Assembly: GCA_036490175.1 (NCBI GenBank)
Contig: DASXEJ010000258.1
Coordinates: 1-36,374 of the forward strand
DNA from: Pirellulales bacterium
Lineage (GTDB): Bacteria > Planctomycetota > Planctomycetia > Pirellulales > JACPPG01
Direction of reading: 5' to 3'
DNA: 36,374 nt
Positions 7,527 to 14,570 of this stretch are shown one piece after another. Every line of letters begins with the position of its first letter. The first letter of the stretch is position 1. A program made the translations under genes and the position numbers. The notes under the pieces were generated by a model. It was given only the letters and a program-made list of their open reading frames with translations. It did not search any database and was not told where the DNA came from.

Positions 7527-7549
7527 GGATGGACGAGTAGGATACTGCC

Positions 7550-7999
7550 ATGTGGAACACAGAAGTATCCTACGGCTGGAATTCTGACGCGCCTCCGTGT
7601 GTCGCTGAAATAATTGCCGAGCATTCCAATCATGGTAGTAAGGCGGTATTTGCGCTAACTCGCGGCCCCCACCTCGGCGGTGACCATGAGTCCGTGTCGA
7701 GTATTTACAACGGGGACGAGCCTCTCGGGGCGATCGCCACAGCCTGCAGCAAAGTTGTGGACGTTATCTCCACGCTGGCGAACGGCAACGACGACGGAAT
7801 CGGGCTGGCATTCGTCAACTTCGCGTCCAGTGGTCCGATAGTTAAGCCGCCAGCTAGAAAAGTCGACACACAGCAGGACTTCGCCGCGGCGCTTTTCGTT
7901 TTCTTAAAAGCCCTGTCGGAAAGCATCAAGCCGGTTGACATTAATAGTGCTTGCGACTGGGTAGTGCTCTCGTGTGTCCGCACCCCAGGCGATCAATAG
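7550..7999 (+). CDS. hypothetical protein at the end of the tail module
   Basis: The 149-residue product starts MWNTEVSYGWNSDAPPC with AGGA 8 nt upstream of the ATG. It is mixed alpha/beta by eye, with a helix around residues 62-77 (ATACSKVVDVISTLANG) and another near 115-130 (FAAALFVFLKALSESIKP). No motif is recognised. It follows the tail gene by 23 nt on the same strand and is probably the last gene of that operon, since the next gene converges from the other strand. Confidence 0.5.
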   Translation: MWNTEVSYGWNSDAPPCVAEIIAEHSNHGSKAVFALTRGPHLGGDHESVSSIYNGDEPLGAIATACSKVVDVISTLANGNDDGIGLAFVNFASSGPIVKPPARKVDTQQDFAAALFVFLKALSESIKPVDINSACDWVVLSCVRTPGDQ

Positions 8000-8049
8000 T
8001 GCTGAAGAAAGGCGATGCACATATTGGCACGCCGGCTGACAAAACAGCT

Positions 8050-8499
8050 CTATCGGTTTACGGAAAGCAGCCACGCAAGAATGCCGCCACACAATGCGCC
8101 GAGAGGGACAAAAACAAACAGGTGCACAGGAATTATGCTAAGTCGAGCTGGACTGAAAGGTTCAGCAAGCGTGCGCTCCAGAAAGCCGCCAAAAACCGGC
8201 ACGTACTGACTTGATAATAGTCCTGAGCAGCCAAGAACAATCGCGCCCATAAATGCCCCCATAACGATTGCCAGCGTATTGGGAGCACTTCTGTCGAATT
8301 GAAATTTGCTCGGCGAGTTTTGCGGATAGAAGTCCTGATCTCTAAATTCAGATGGAACATTCGTCGTTGGCAAGTCCGGCGCCGGTACTTCGACTCGAAA
8401 TTCTCTGTCGCAGGTTGGGCACAGCATGGTTTTGCCCGCATATTCGTCGCTCCACGGGAACGCTTCATTGCAGTGCGGGCACGCGATCGAGTCAAACAT
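8050..8499 (-). CDS. zinc-ribbon membrane protein
   Basis: Starting at the ATG ending at 8499 the 149-residue protein opens MFDSIACPHCNEAFPW. A zinc-ribbon follows with paired CPHC and CPTC knuckles (residues about 7-10 and 29-32) around a YAGKTM segment, a layout common in planctomycete small proteins. After a Pro-rich linker come two hydrophobic helices (about 80-102, IVMGAFMGAIVLGCSGLL, and 122-146, VHLFVFVPLGALCGGILAWL). The N-terminal ribbon would face the cytoplasm. The in-frame extension to 8685 is Arg/Cys-rich and not credible. No function can be assigned beyond metal-binding membrane protein. Confidence 0.6.
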   Translation of the reverse strand: MFDSIACPHCNEAFPWSDEYAGKTMLCPTCDREFRVEVPAPDLPTTNVPSEFRDQDFYPQNSPSKFQFDRSAPNTLAIVMGAFMGAIVLGCSGLLSSQYVPVFGGFLERTLAEPFSPARLSIIPVHLFVFVPLGALCGGILAWLLSVNR

Positions 8500-8701
8500 A
8501 AGATGCTCGCTCACCAATAGAGCCAGAGTCATTTGCCGACGATAAAGTGCGAATGAGATTTTTTTTACCACGACACAGAGATGTCTGCGTGAGGAGTTAC
8601 AGTCACGCAGACAAATGCAATGATTCTCGCGCCCGCAATCGGTAGAGTCAAGCAACGGCGTCCACGCCAACACGCGTCCTGGCAATCAGGACGATGCTTG
8701 G

Positions 8702-8926
8702 TTAAAGCTCTTCGCCCAAAACATCCGTCGCGGCGTCACGCGCTTGCTCTACTGTCATGCACTCAGCCACTAGACTGCTGTAACCTGCAGACATTTTGTA
8801 CACCCAATAACGGTCGCGGGCGTACCACACCTTTGCTCGGACGTCATTTCGGTGGATGTCGAGCACGGTTTGGCCGTCTTGGTGCGGTAAATTGGATAGG
8901 TCGTCGAGTTGGACTTCGCTGGTCAT
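8702..8926 (-). CDS. small hypothetical protein, YWV/AR-type paralogue, third gene of operon
   Basis: This 74-residue protein has the pattern VRAKVWYARDRYWVYKM, then LVAECMTVEQARDAATDVLG. The order (beta-rich YWV strand pair, then a helix with xxVEQARDxA) recurs in the gene just upstream (8923-9192) and, more loosely, in the 61-residue protein at 15843 (YRGGEKFFLMM, LIAESVLEAENIINAFM). I read these as a small paralogous family. Its start overlaps the upstream gene's stop by 4 nt. No function is known to me. Confidence 0.55.
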   Translation of the reverse strand: MTSEVQLDDLSNLPHQDGQTVLDIHRNDVRAKVWYARDRYWVYKMSAGYSSLVAECMTVEQARDAATDVLGEEL

Positions 8927-9192
8927 GCGTGCATACCACCCGCAACTTCTCTAATCCCTTGCTGCGCCCACGTCCGCGCCACGTCCCGTGCTTCGATCAC
9001 CGACCGAACAGTCTGCGACCGCCAATTCTCCTCGTTCAGCACATCGACCTGATTGACCCAATATGTGCCTTGCCCATTGCAAGTGACCGTGATCGTCCAT
9101 TCGTCGCTTTCAACGACGAGCACCGGCTCGCCGAGACGGTGCGGACGTTCGGTCAAAACGTCGAGAACAACTCGCATGGATTGCGCCTTCAC
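8923..9192 (-). CDS. small hypothetical protein, YWV/AR-type paralogue, second gene of operon
   Basis: The 89-residue product has the strand pair VVESDEWTITVTCNGQGTYW followed by the helix RSVIEARDVARTWAQQGIRE, matching the layout of its downstream neighbour. The first start is GTG at 9192 overlapping the stop of the upstream gene; an internal ATG at 9177 is an alternative. Tight 4-nt overlaps on both sides make a three-gene operon likely. Function is unknown. Confidence 0.5.
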   Translation of the reverse strand: MKAQSMRVVLDVLTERPHRLGEPVLVVESDEWTITVTCNGQGTYWVNQVDVLNEENWRSQTVRSVIEARDVARTWAQQGIREVAGGMHA

Positions 9193-9596
9193 TCAGCTAT
9201 GCGTGCGGTCACCACGGCCTCGACGAAACCAACGTAGAAGTTCAGCAAGAACCGGCTCGGGCCTATGTCGCCGCCCTCTTCTTGTAGCGCCCTAAAGAAT
9301 TCCAGCGCTTTTCCGCGGCTACCGGCGACCGACACCCCCGGGCCGTGAATTGCCGCAAACAGCATCCCGGCGGCTTCATGGACGCGCTCCCCAGGTGAGC
9401 TGGCGCCCGACGTCAGATTGCCCTCTTCGATCCATTGCCCCAATACGTCAACCGTACATGCTTTCAGTACACGATCGCGCTGCCGACGGGTTGACGTAGA
9501 TGACCAATAGAAACCGGCAGCCCGGCCGCGTTTGCGTGCCTCCCCGATTTCCAGGGCATTACTGACGTCGGATGGATCGTCGAGTCCGTTATCCAT
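9189..9596 (-). CDS. hypothetical protein, first gene of three-gene minus-strand operon
   Basis: The start MDNGLDDPSDVSNALEIGEA is preceded by GAGG at about 10 nt; a GTG at 9614 is an in-frame alternative. The ~135-residue protein is helical by eye (ALEIGEARKRGRAAGFYW, RVLKACTVDVLGQWIEEGN, KALEFFRALQEEGGD, FLLNFYVGFVEAVVTARIAE) and has no recognised domain. It overlaps the next gene by 4 nt (TGA/GTG), so translation is likely coupled with the two YWV/AR-type genes. Confidence 0.5.
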   Translation of the reverse strand: MDNGLDDPSDVSNALEIGEARKRGRAAGFYWSSTSTRRQRDRVLKACTVDVLGQWIEEGNLTSGASSPGERVHEAAGMLFAAIHGPGVSVAGSRGKALEFFRALQEEGGDIGPSRFLLNFYVGFVEAVVTARIAE

Positions 9597-9749
9597 CCGA
9601 CTAAACCTCAGCACCAGTCATTTTCGCTCGCTGTTCCTACCTTCCGAGTAGGTGGCGGGAAGCGTCTGTGGAAGTGCCACCAGTGGCCGAGGGGAAATGC
9701 TCGCTTCGGGCCAGGATCGCCCGACAAGTGGAAAGACGAACAGACCCGC

Positions 9750-10043
9750 CTACCGAGGAAATCCGTAGCGGCTGTTACGTTGAGAATGTTCCTTGGCTGA
9801 CAACCATCCATCACTATTGTCATCAAGGGTCCTGAATTCCTTTCTGGCTTTTTTCCCAGCCTTACCGGCTTTTTGGCCAACGTATTCCTCTTCGCTAACT
9901 CTGTTGTCATCGTTGGTGTCAGTCGTCATGAAGAGTAGCAGCTGCGCGGTAATCTTCTGGCTTGATGCCCTTTCAGCTCCTGCCGCGACACCGGACATCA
10001 CGAGAAGGGAGAGCATCAGCGCTTTGTATCCGGAGAACTTCAT
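9750..10043 (-). CDS. secreted EF-hand calcium-binding protein
   Basis: The 97-residue protein has a signal peptide (YKALMLSLLVMSGVAAGAE) and two EF-hand loops, DTNDDNRVSEEE at about residues 42-53 and DDNSDGWLSAKE at about 74-85. Both keep acidic or Asn ligands at positions 1, 3 and 5 and Glu at 12. Such small exported EF-hand proteins are frequent in planctomycetes. The ATG at 10043 overlaps the TGA of the frameshifted membrane gene upstream (ATGA), so the two are probably coupled. Nothing credible lies between this gene and 9597. Confidence 0.7.
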   Translation of the reverse strand: MKFSGYKALMLSLLVMSGVAAGAERASSQKITAQLLLFMTTDTNDDNRVSEEEYVGQKAGKAGKKARKEFRTLDDNSDGWLSAKEHSQRNSRYGFPR

Positions 10044-10326
10044 GGGACGGGCTCCGTAGGCGGGCTGCGGTAATGGGTGGCAATAAATCCCGCAGCAGCC
10101 TTAGCTAACGCCGTGCCAAATTGCCTCCCCTCCAGCTTGCGCCCGGCGTGGGGAACAAGGAGAAACCCCATGGCCAGGAATCCAGCGACTGGCGATCCCA
10201 AGCCGACCGAGACCGACCCCCCCGACCCGAACTCGCGAAGTGGAGACGGTCTATCGCGGCAACACCAAGACTGTAGAGCCCAAAGCTCGCGAGCCTGGCG
10301 CGCTTAAGTGTGGCGTCACTCACCAT
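10040..10326 (-). CDS. small membrane protein whose frame is broken at a G7 run
   Basis: From the ATG ending at 10326 the frame reads MVSDATLKRARLASFGLYSL, then GVAAIDRLHFASSG, and meets seven G (10217-10223 as C on plus). Beyond it the original frame turns to Arg/Ser-rich sequence, while the -1 frame reads GGSVSVGLGSPVAGFLAMGF, then LLVPHAGRKLEGRQFGTALA, ending at TGA 10042-10040. That TGA overlaps the ATG of the EF-hand gene, which supports the -1 frame being translated. G GGG GGT fits a slippery heptamer. The options are programmed frameshifting, a recent frameshift mutation or a sequencing indel. The product would be about 95 residues with two hydrophobic stretches. Confidence 0.5.
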
Positions 10327-10421
10327 TGCCCCTCGGCGCGTGAAAAGACGCCTGCTTGGCACAGCTATCGCATGCAGCCGCTTCCGAGGTCACCAACCCA
10401 GTCAAAACAAATGGCGCTTGC

Positions 10422-10520
10422 ATGGAAAACAAACACGTTGGCAGCCTTTGGATCATCGCGATGATCGCTGTTGCGGCATGTTATTTCCTTCTCACAATAA
10501 TTCTTGACGCTGCGATTTAG
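10422..10520 (+). CDS. 32-residue single-TM small protein
   Basis: The ATG at 10422 opens MENKHVGSLWIIAMIAVAAC followed by YFLLTIILDAAI, ending TAG at 10520. Residues 8-28 form one strong transmembrane helix with a short polar N-terminus. No Shine-Dalgarno is evident. The composition is too hydrophobic for a chance frame in this GC-rich DNA, and the size equals that of the TM protein at 10872. Function is unknown. Confidence 0.45.
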   Translation: MENKHVGSLWIIAMIAVAACYFLLTIILDAAI

Positions 10521-10608
10521 CGAGCTGAGCAGGGCATCGGTCCACTGGGGGCCATTTTGGTCGTTGACCGTCCGTGCAATCGGCGCCTACGGTGCCTTTC
10601 GATTGCTG

Positions 10609-10621
10609 TACAATACAGGCC
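10609..10621 (+). promoter_or_regulatory. -10 box placed for leaderless transcription of the 10622 gene
   Basis: TACAAT (10609-10614) is followed by 7 nt (ACAGGCC) and then the ATG, the same geometry as at 1021 and 17417. The -35 region is weak. Confidence 0.45.
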
Positions 10622-10753
10622 ATGCCTCACAAAAAACCGATTCCTCTTCGTCATCCCCTGAACACCCCCAAAACGCGACTGTGTCCAATCTGCGGGATGC
10701 CTTCGTATTCCGCCTCCGGCTCCCACCCGCAATGCACCGACAAGAAAAACTGA
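10622..10753 (+). CDS. 43-residue zinc-ribbon-like protein
   Basis: The product reads MPHKKPIPLRHPLNTPKTRL, then CPICGMPSYSASGSHPQC, then TDKKN. The CPIC knuckle and the later HPQC give three Cys and one or two His, enough for one zinc site. The basic N-terminus suggests nucleic-acid binding. The gene has no Shine-Dalgarno but a TACAAT box 7 nt before ATG. Similar tiny CPxCGMPSYSASGxHPQC proteins are, to my knowledge, seen in planctomycetes. A long frame on the opposite strand is a shadow. Confidence 0.6.
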   Translation: MPHKKPIPLRHPLNTPKTRLCPICGMPSYSASGSHPQCTDKKN

Positions 10754-10871
10754 TCAGAGGTCCCGACGTCGGCCAGTCATCGGCCGGTTCATCACGTTCA
10801 TAAGTGGACACCGCGGTGACCACCCCGCCAGCGGCGCATCACGGCCGTCTTGCCAGACGTACGATCAAGTT

Positions 10872-10970
10872 ATGGACCCCGATTTCCTCGAACACTGGTT
10901 TCCGCAGCTGCTTGCCTGGGGCGTCATCATTGCTTGTTTCGTCGGCGTCGCAGTTGTGGCGCAGATGTGA
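10872..10970 (+). CDS. 32-residue single-TM small protein
   Basis: The ATG at 10872 opens MDPDFLEHWFPQLLAWGVII followed by ACFVGVAVVAQM. An acidic amphipathic start leads into a transmembrane helix (residues 12-31). TACGAT at 10860-10865 lies 6 nt before the ATG, matching the leaderless pattern of the neighbours. The last 44 nt overlap, antisense, the end of the small minus-strand gene at 10927-11031. Function is unknown. Confidence 0.45.
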   Translation: MDPDFLEHWFPQLLAWGVIIACFVGVAVVAQM

Positions 10971-11031
10971 TTTTAAAGCTCTTGCGCTTCGAGGCATTGG
11001 CCGAAACAGTGACCTTGATTTCGTCGCTCAT
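10927..11031 (-). CDS. 34-residue basic protein coupled to the HTH gene
   Basis: The ATG at 11031 overlaps the TGA of the HTH gene (ATGA) and is preceded by a strong GGAGGAAGG. It reads MSDEIKVTVSANASKRKSFK then ITSAPQLRRRRNKQ. The first 20 residues look natural, while the Arg-rich end lies antisense to the 10872 gene, so the protein may be truncated. The strong ribosome-binding site and 4-nt overlap argue that it is translated. No function is known. Confidence 0.4.
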   Translation of the reverse strand: MSDEIKVTVSANASKRKSFKITSAPQLRRRRNKQ

Positions 11032-11240
11032 GGTTTTCCTTCCTCCGTATCGGATGTCATAACGAGCTCCATTCCGAGATGCGTGGCAATGTGACCGGCT
11101 TTCCGGAGGCCGATATCCTTCCCGCCCAGGAATCGGCTGATGCTCGACTGCTCGACGCCAGTCGCCCTTGCGAGATCAGCTTGTGAAATGCCACTTGCGA
11201 TGATCGCGGCGCGCAACACGTCGCCGATCGGCTTCGCCAT
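11028..11240 (-). CDS. XRE/Cro-type helix-turn-helix regulator
   Basis: The 70-residue protein MAKPIGDVLRAAIIASGISQ carries a classic HTH_3 domain: SQADLARATGVEQSSISRFL at about residues 19-38, with G in the turn and SSISRFLGG as recognition helix. It ends IATHLGMELVMTSDTEEGKP. A GAAGGGTGAG sequence precedes the start, and CGGCC-GATT-GGCCG (11255-11268) just upstream may be its operator. It resembles the XRE protein at 18396-18617, including SRFL in the recognition helix and GLELxxxx after the last helix. It is likely a local repressor or the antitoxin-like half of a pair with the 34-residue gene. Confidence 0.75.
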   Translation of the reverse strand: MAKPIGDVLRAAIIASGISQADLARATGVEQSSISRFLGGKDIGLRKAGHIATHLGMELVMTSDTEEGKP

Positions 11241-11422
11241 TACTCACCCTTCTTCGGCCGATTGGCCGCACATCGTGTTAAAGTTCTTCCCCTTGACACG
11301 CTAGCACATGATCGCAGAGATATTCTGTCGCAACGAACCGACCACGTCGTTGACGAAAACGTAATCGATCGAGAGAATGCGATTCTTGACTATCACCTTG
11401 GACGAATTGGCGGAGAAAAAGC

Positions 11423-11800
11423 ATGAGGCGCATTTTTGTAGTCATCGGTGTTATGATTGGCTTCGGATCCTTTGTCGAAAGTGCGAACGCGCAGTACAAA
11501 CCCCAGAGTAGGCCTTTCGATACGCAATCCCGCCGGCCATCAGTTAGTCCGTACATGAACTTGGTCAACAACAGCAATGCCGGCGCCTCGACCAATTACC
11601 AGTCGCTTGTTCGCCCACAGGTTGATCAGCAAAACTTCAATTCGCATTCGGCCTCGGCGATAAAAAATCTGCAGCGTAGTGCTGATTCTCCCGCGCGTTC
11701 GAAATCGACGGGTGGCGGCAGCAATGCAAAGCTTCGCTCGACAGGGCATGCTGCGGTACGGCAGAATTATTCGCACTACTATCCCACGTTGGGTCGATAG
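11423..11800 (+). CDS. secreted planctomycete-type small protein
   Basis: The 125-residue product has a signal peptide (RIFVVIGVMIGFGSFVESAN, cleavage near NAQ-Y). A low-complexity mature part follows with SPYMNLVNNSNAGASTNYQS, LVRPQVDQQNFN and the ending RQNYSHYYPTLGR. The order SPYxNLxNN ... YxxLVRPQxxQQxFN ... YSHYY is a recurrent layout in small exported proteins of planctomycetes, whose function is unknown. GGAGA lies about 11 nt before the ATG. A possible promoter with TTGACA lies near 11293-11298, leaving a leader of about 100 nt. Confidence 0.6.
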   Translation: MRRIFVVIGVMIGFGSFVESANAQYKPQSRPFDTQSRRPSVSPYMNLVNNSNAGASTNYQSLVRPQVDQQNFNSHSASAIKNLQRSADSPARSKSTGGGSNAKLRSTGHAAVRQNYSHYYPTLGR

Positions 11801-11856
11801 CCCATCGGACGACCGGTCGTCGAATCGTGCCCCTCGGCCGGCAGTATAACTCTGCA

Positions 11857-11916
11857 ATGCTCATGATCGCGGCCGTTGCCGTCGCTGGTGTTGTGGGCGT
11901 TGCGGTGCTGATTTAA
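11857..11916 (+). CDS. 19-residue hydrophobic peptide, predicted leaderless
   Basis: TATAAC (11845-11850) lies 6 nt before an ATG that opens MLMIAAVAVAGVVGVAVLI and ends at TAA. The whole peptide is one transmembrane-like helix. There is no Shine-Dalgarno. The -10 spacing matches that of several neighbours, which raises the chance that it is real, but a 20-codon frame can arise by chance. Confidence 0.3.
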   Translation: MLMIAAVAVAGVVGVAVLI

Positions 11917-12061
11917 CAACGAACCCCCGATTCACCTACGGGGGCGGCCAGGGCCATATTTTCAGTTGGCCCTGCGGACCTCGCTATACTCCGGCCGACG
12001 TTCACCGAGTCGGCTGCCAGGGCCGACGCTAAACCTTCGGTCCTGCGGTCTGCTGGCTGAC

Positions 12062-12322
12062 TCACTCTTTCCAAGGACACACATCCGGCCAACCGGTAAT
12101 GAACTGCTTCTCCGCCATGCGACGCAGCTTCCACAGCCGCTCGTATCGCTGGGCGAGCTTCTTTTTCACTTCGGACGCATGGGATAGCGTCGTCCATTCG
12201 CCGTTTGTGGAGGGCGGCCGAAGATGCGAACGCGATCGTCGAGCCGCGCTCTTGGCACCAACGATAACGACCGGCCATGGCGTGGACCGAGTAGCGCAAG
12301 GCGAATACCGGCCGACTGACAA
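12062..12322 (-). CDS. uncertain small basic protein
   Basis: The C-terminal half reads EWTTLSHASEVKKKLAQRYE, then RLWKLRRMAEKQFITGWPDV, which looks like a real charged helix. The N-terminal half is Arg/Ser/Pro-rich and looks out of frame. Either the true start lies inside or the gene is damaged. No family is recognised and no ribosome-binding site was identified. Confidence 0.3.
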   Translation of the reverse strand: MSVGRYSPCATRSTPWPVVIVGAKSAARRSRSHLRPPSTNGEWTTLSHASEVKKKLAQRYERLWKLRRMAEKQFITGWPDVCPWKE

Positions 12323-12656
12323 CCCTGAGATCAGCCTCTCTACCGACGACCCAGCCGCGCCCTAGGGCAACGCTCAGCATTCTCGCCTTCCTGCCCTATC
12401 ACCGGGCGCCTTGATCCCAGCGACGGTCCCGAAGATGTGGCCGCTGCCAGTGGAGCGGATCAACGCGAGCCACGCCGAATTCTCCGTGTCCCTCTAATTG
12501 GGTTGCAAAGTCTTCTTAGTTGGACCCGTCGCCCGCGTTTGACGCATTCGGAGCCGGTGGCGTCCCCTTTTACCAGAAATTCAAACAGCCGGCGCGCAGT
12601 TTGCAAACGGTAGCAAAAAAGGCCGTAAGAAGCTGGGGCCGGATCGGAGAGAGGCA
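12323..12656. other. intergenic stretch with nothing recognised
   Basis: Frames in this stretch are short or Arg/Ser/Pro-rich and unconvincing. No terminator, repeat or RNA gene was recognised. The last bases hold the GGAGAGAGG ribosome-binding site of the next gene. Confidence 0.4.
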
Positions 12657-12884
12657 ATGTGCACTGAAGTGAGAACGATACACGTCGACCGCATTAGTTA
12701 CGCTCTGACCGTGGACACGTACGGTGCCGAGGTATCGGCGTCGTGGCGCTATTGCCATTGCGACCAACCAGCCACCTCGACGGTGCGCGATTCAACCGTT
12801 GACGATGCGGTCGCACGCGTTATGGGTGATCTGTGGGACCATCACGAAAGTTGCCATGCGAGCGAATCGCTCGCTGCTGCCTAG
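12657..12884 (+). CDS. small Cys/His protein, family A copy 1
   Basis: The 75-residue product reads MCTEVRTIHVDRISYALTVD ... AEVSASWRYCHCDQPATSTV ... DDAVARVMGDLWDHHESCHA. A strong GGAGAGAGG precedes the ATG. It aligns by eye over its full length with the protein at 13500 (RLIVNGVACAVTV ... YRARWFCGACSNHSP ... VAAMVKLAADDLEQHVHTVH): a beta strand, W-x-(x)-C-x-(x)-C, then a helix ending in several His. The conserved Cys and His suggest a zinc site. Function is unknown. Confidence 0.6.
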   Translation: MCTEVRTIHVDRISYALTVDTYGAEVSASWRYCHCDQPATSTVRDSTVDDAVARVMGDLWDHHESCHASESLAAA

Positions 12885-12965
12885 ACCTTCCACGGAAGAG
12901 TGCAGTCCATCGTGCCGATACGATAAGTTCCGGCGCTCAGCCGTTTTGACTCGATGGAATAAACT

Positions 12966-13397
12966 ATGCCGCTCGTGGCCGTGACTCGACTTCGCGTCCG
13001 CTCCTGGCGCTTTGTGCCGGCGTTTGCATGGCATACATGGCAGTCCATTCGGCAAGCACGCTCCGCTGCCGGCAATTTGGGCGTTGCAATACGGAAGGCA
13101 AAGGGGTTGGCGTTTTGGACCGCAACTGTTTGGAAGGACCGTGCGGCGATGACCGCCTTTCGAAACGCGCCGCCCCACGGTGCCGTGATGCCCAAGCTCC
13201 TGGAGTGGTGCGATGAGGCGAGTCTCGTCGATTGGGAACCAGATTCATCCGCAATGCCCAACTGGCCAGCGGCAGAACGCCGGATGGCAGAGTCTGGGCG
13301 ATTGTCGAAAGTCCACCAACCGTCCCGAGATCAGCAAATCGGCCGGCTCGATTTTCGACTAAAAGCTCGTTCGACGAAACGGGACTCAGGGCGCTGA
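12966..13397 (+). CDS. ABM-like (dimeric alpha-beta barrel) monooxygenase-type protein
   Basis: The 143-residue protein reads VAVTRLRVRSWRFVPAFAWH, ... GVAIRKAKGLAFWTATVWKD, ... AAMTAFRNAPPHGAVMPKLL, then EWCDEASLVDWE. This pattern (strand, long helix, strand FWTxTxWxDxAAMxAFRN, helix ending PKLLxWCDEAS) matches a bacterial family of antibiotic-biosynthesis-monooxygenase-like proteins with a ferredoxin-like fold. The enzyme activity is unproven. The C-terminal ~40 residues are polar and variable. The small Cys/His genes of family A flank it on both sides. Confidence 0.6.
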   Translation: MPLVAVTRLRVRSWRFVPAFAWHTWQSIRQARSAAGNLGVAIRKAKGLAFWTATVWKDRAAMTAFRNAPPHGAVMPKLLEWCDEASLVDWEPDSSAMPNWPAAERRMAESGRLSKVHQPSRDQQIGRLDFRLKARSTKRDSGR

Positions 13398-13499
13398 TCC
13401 GCTTGTAGGATTGCTAACGGGCGTACGGTTGCAGGAAACTATCGCCCAACTATGCTGGCTCCATTGATTTCCTGCCGGCCCCACAAGTCGCGGATTCAT

Positions 13500-13724
13500 A
13501 TGCCAGGACAAGTCGAAGACCGAATTCTCACTCATCGCCTAATAGTCAACGGCGTCGCCTGCGCCGTGACAGTCCGAATGAAAGACGGCGCTTACAGGGC
13601 GCGGTGGTTCTGCGGGGCATGTTCCAATCACAGTCCAACTTCGTTCACGGACTCCTCTGTCGCTGCAATGGTCAAGCTTGCCGCCGATGACTTAGAGCAA
13701 CACGTTCATACAGTCCATGGGTAG
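13500..13724 (+). CDS. small Cys/His protein, family A copy 2
   Basis: The 74-residue product is the paralogue of the gene at 12657, sharing the strand, W-(F)-C-G-A-C and the C-terminal helix with clustered His. The start MPGQVEDRILTHRLIVNGVA fits the alignment. An in-frame TTG at 13464 lies 7 nt after a TATGCT box (13451-13456, with TTGCAG 16 nt upstream), so a leaderless TTG start is an alternative. Two diverged copies around the ABM-like gene point to local duplication. Confidence 0.6.
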   Translation: MPGQVEDRILTHRLIVNGVACAVTVRMKDGAYRARWFCGACSNHSPTSFTDSSVAAMVKLAADDLEQHVHTVHG

Positions 13725-13748
13725 TGATCGCGGTCCCACAACAACGAA

Positions 13749-14057
13749 ATGCTCGAACCCGCCGACAAAAGTGAGATTCGGTTCCCGGCGTTTCTGGTCG
13801 GCACGGAGACTCCCGCTGGCTACTATGCCACCATCGTAGTCGACGATGGCAAATGGCTTCCGCTTTTTGAGAGCGAAGAATTAGCGCAGCTATATCTCGA
13901 AAGGTTTGACGCAGACACGGATCGCATGCCGCTGGCGGTTGAACGCGAGGCGTTGAGAACCTGGATGCTCGCGTACCCGCATATCCGCGGTTGCATTTTG
14001 AATCCCAGCGTGGACGGGCCGTGGATTGAATACATCGAACGGCACAACTTTCTCTGA
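13749..14057 (+). CDS. hypothetical acidic protein
   Basis: The 102-residue protein reads MLEPADKSEIRFPAFLVGTE, then GYYATIVVDDGKWLPLFESE, ELAQLYLERFDADTDRMPLA, and a C-terminal part ending PWIEYIERHNFL. The KWLPLFESEELAQLYLE segment suggests a small alpha/beta protein, but I do not recognise the family. It starts 24 nt after the family A gene and may be cotranscribed with it. Confidence 0.5.
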   Translation: MLEPADKSEIRFPAFLVGTETPAGYYATIVVDDGKWLPLFESEELAQLYLERFDADTDRMPLAVEREALRTWMLAYPHIRGCILNPSVDGPWIEYIERHNFL

Positions 14058-14171
14058 CGCATTAAGCCGGCGCGTGACTAGTGGTGTCCGCTTGACGACC
14101 AAAGCGCACAACTTTCTACCACACGCTGCCTTAGCGTGGGCAATGTTCACGCTCACGTTGCTTTGCTTCAC

Positions 14172-14265
14172 AACGATGGCATAATTTAAATGGGTAGGCG
14201 GATTGCATAATTCGGCCTGCCTCCGTCAGGTTGTTTTCCGTCAGCTTGGCGGTTTTTTTCGCGCC
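14172..14265 (+). ncRNA. possible short terminator-bounded unit
   Basis: CATAAT (14179-14184) with TTGCTT 16 nt upstream is followed about 70 nt later by GGCGG and seven T (14253-14259), then CGCGCC. The stem is less clean than in the following units (CTGCC/GGCGG with a wobble pair), so a terminator is only probable. The region 14058-14735 has no protein gene that I can support. Confidence 0.3.
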
Positions 14266-14308
14266 ACAATGGGCAAGATTTAGGTACTAAAGTATCCAGA
14301 CGATTTAT

Positions 14309-14421
14309 TTGCGGCCGCATCCCGCATCGTCTAGATTCACGTTGTTGCCGGGCCTAACGCGGCGACAGGCCGCCGGGTAATTGGTCTCATAGCTGATTAC
14401 TTGACGGCTTTTTGATGCGCC
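14309..14421 (+). ncRNA. possible small RNA unit with TTGCGG-17-TAGATT promoter
   Basis: TTGCGG (14309-14314) and TAGATT (14332-14337) are spaced 17 nt. Downstream, GGCCT/AGGCC closes a hairpin near 14350-14370, and the unit ends at TTTTT-G-ATGCGCC (14409-14421). The stem directly before the T run is weak. The ATGCGCC following the T run is shared with other units in this zone. Confidence 0.35.
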
Positions 14422-14425
14422 ATTG

Positions 14426-14519
14426 TTGACCGCGCTCGTCGCTCGATTAGATTGTGTGCTGTCGCGCTTCTGGGCGATGAGCAGGCCGCCAGGTATTGAG
14501 CCACCTGGCGGCCGTTTTT
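14426..14519 (+). ncRNA. candidate small RNA, copy 1 of a conserved-5'-end pair
   Basis: The promoter is TTGACC (14426-14431), 16 nt, TAGATT (14448-14453). The predicted start, 7 nt on, coincides with the 15-nt block TGTCGCGCTTCTGGG (14460-14474). A perfect 11-bp hairpin follows, GGCCGCCAGGT with ACCTGGCGGCC (14484-14494 and 14503-14513), then five T. The transcript would be about 60 nt: a conserved single-stranded 5' segment plus a terminator hairpin. The neighbour at 14571 has the same 5' block and spacing but a different hairpin. That pattern of constant 5' end and variable terminator is what a small-RNA family looks like. Confidence 0.55.
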
Positions 14520-14570
14520 GCGCGCTCAGTGATACCGTGCCCCGGGGTACGTTCGTGCCATGTACCATCG

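Noticed and set aside
8620-9237. 205-codon plus-strand frame
   Set aside because: It lies antisense to the three-gene operon, whose 4-nt overlaps and family resemblance favour the minus strand.
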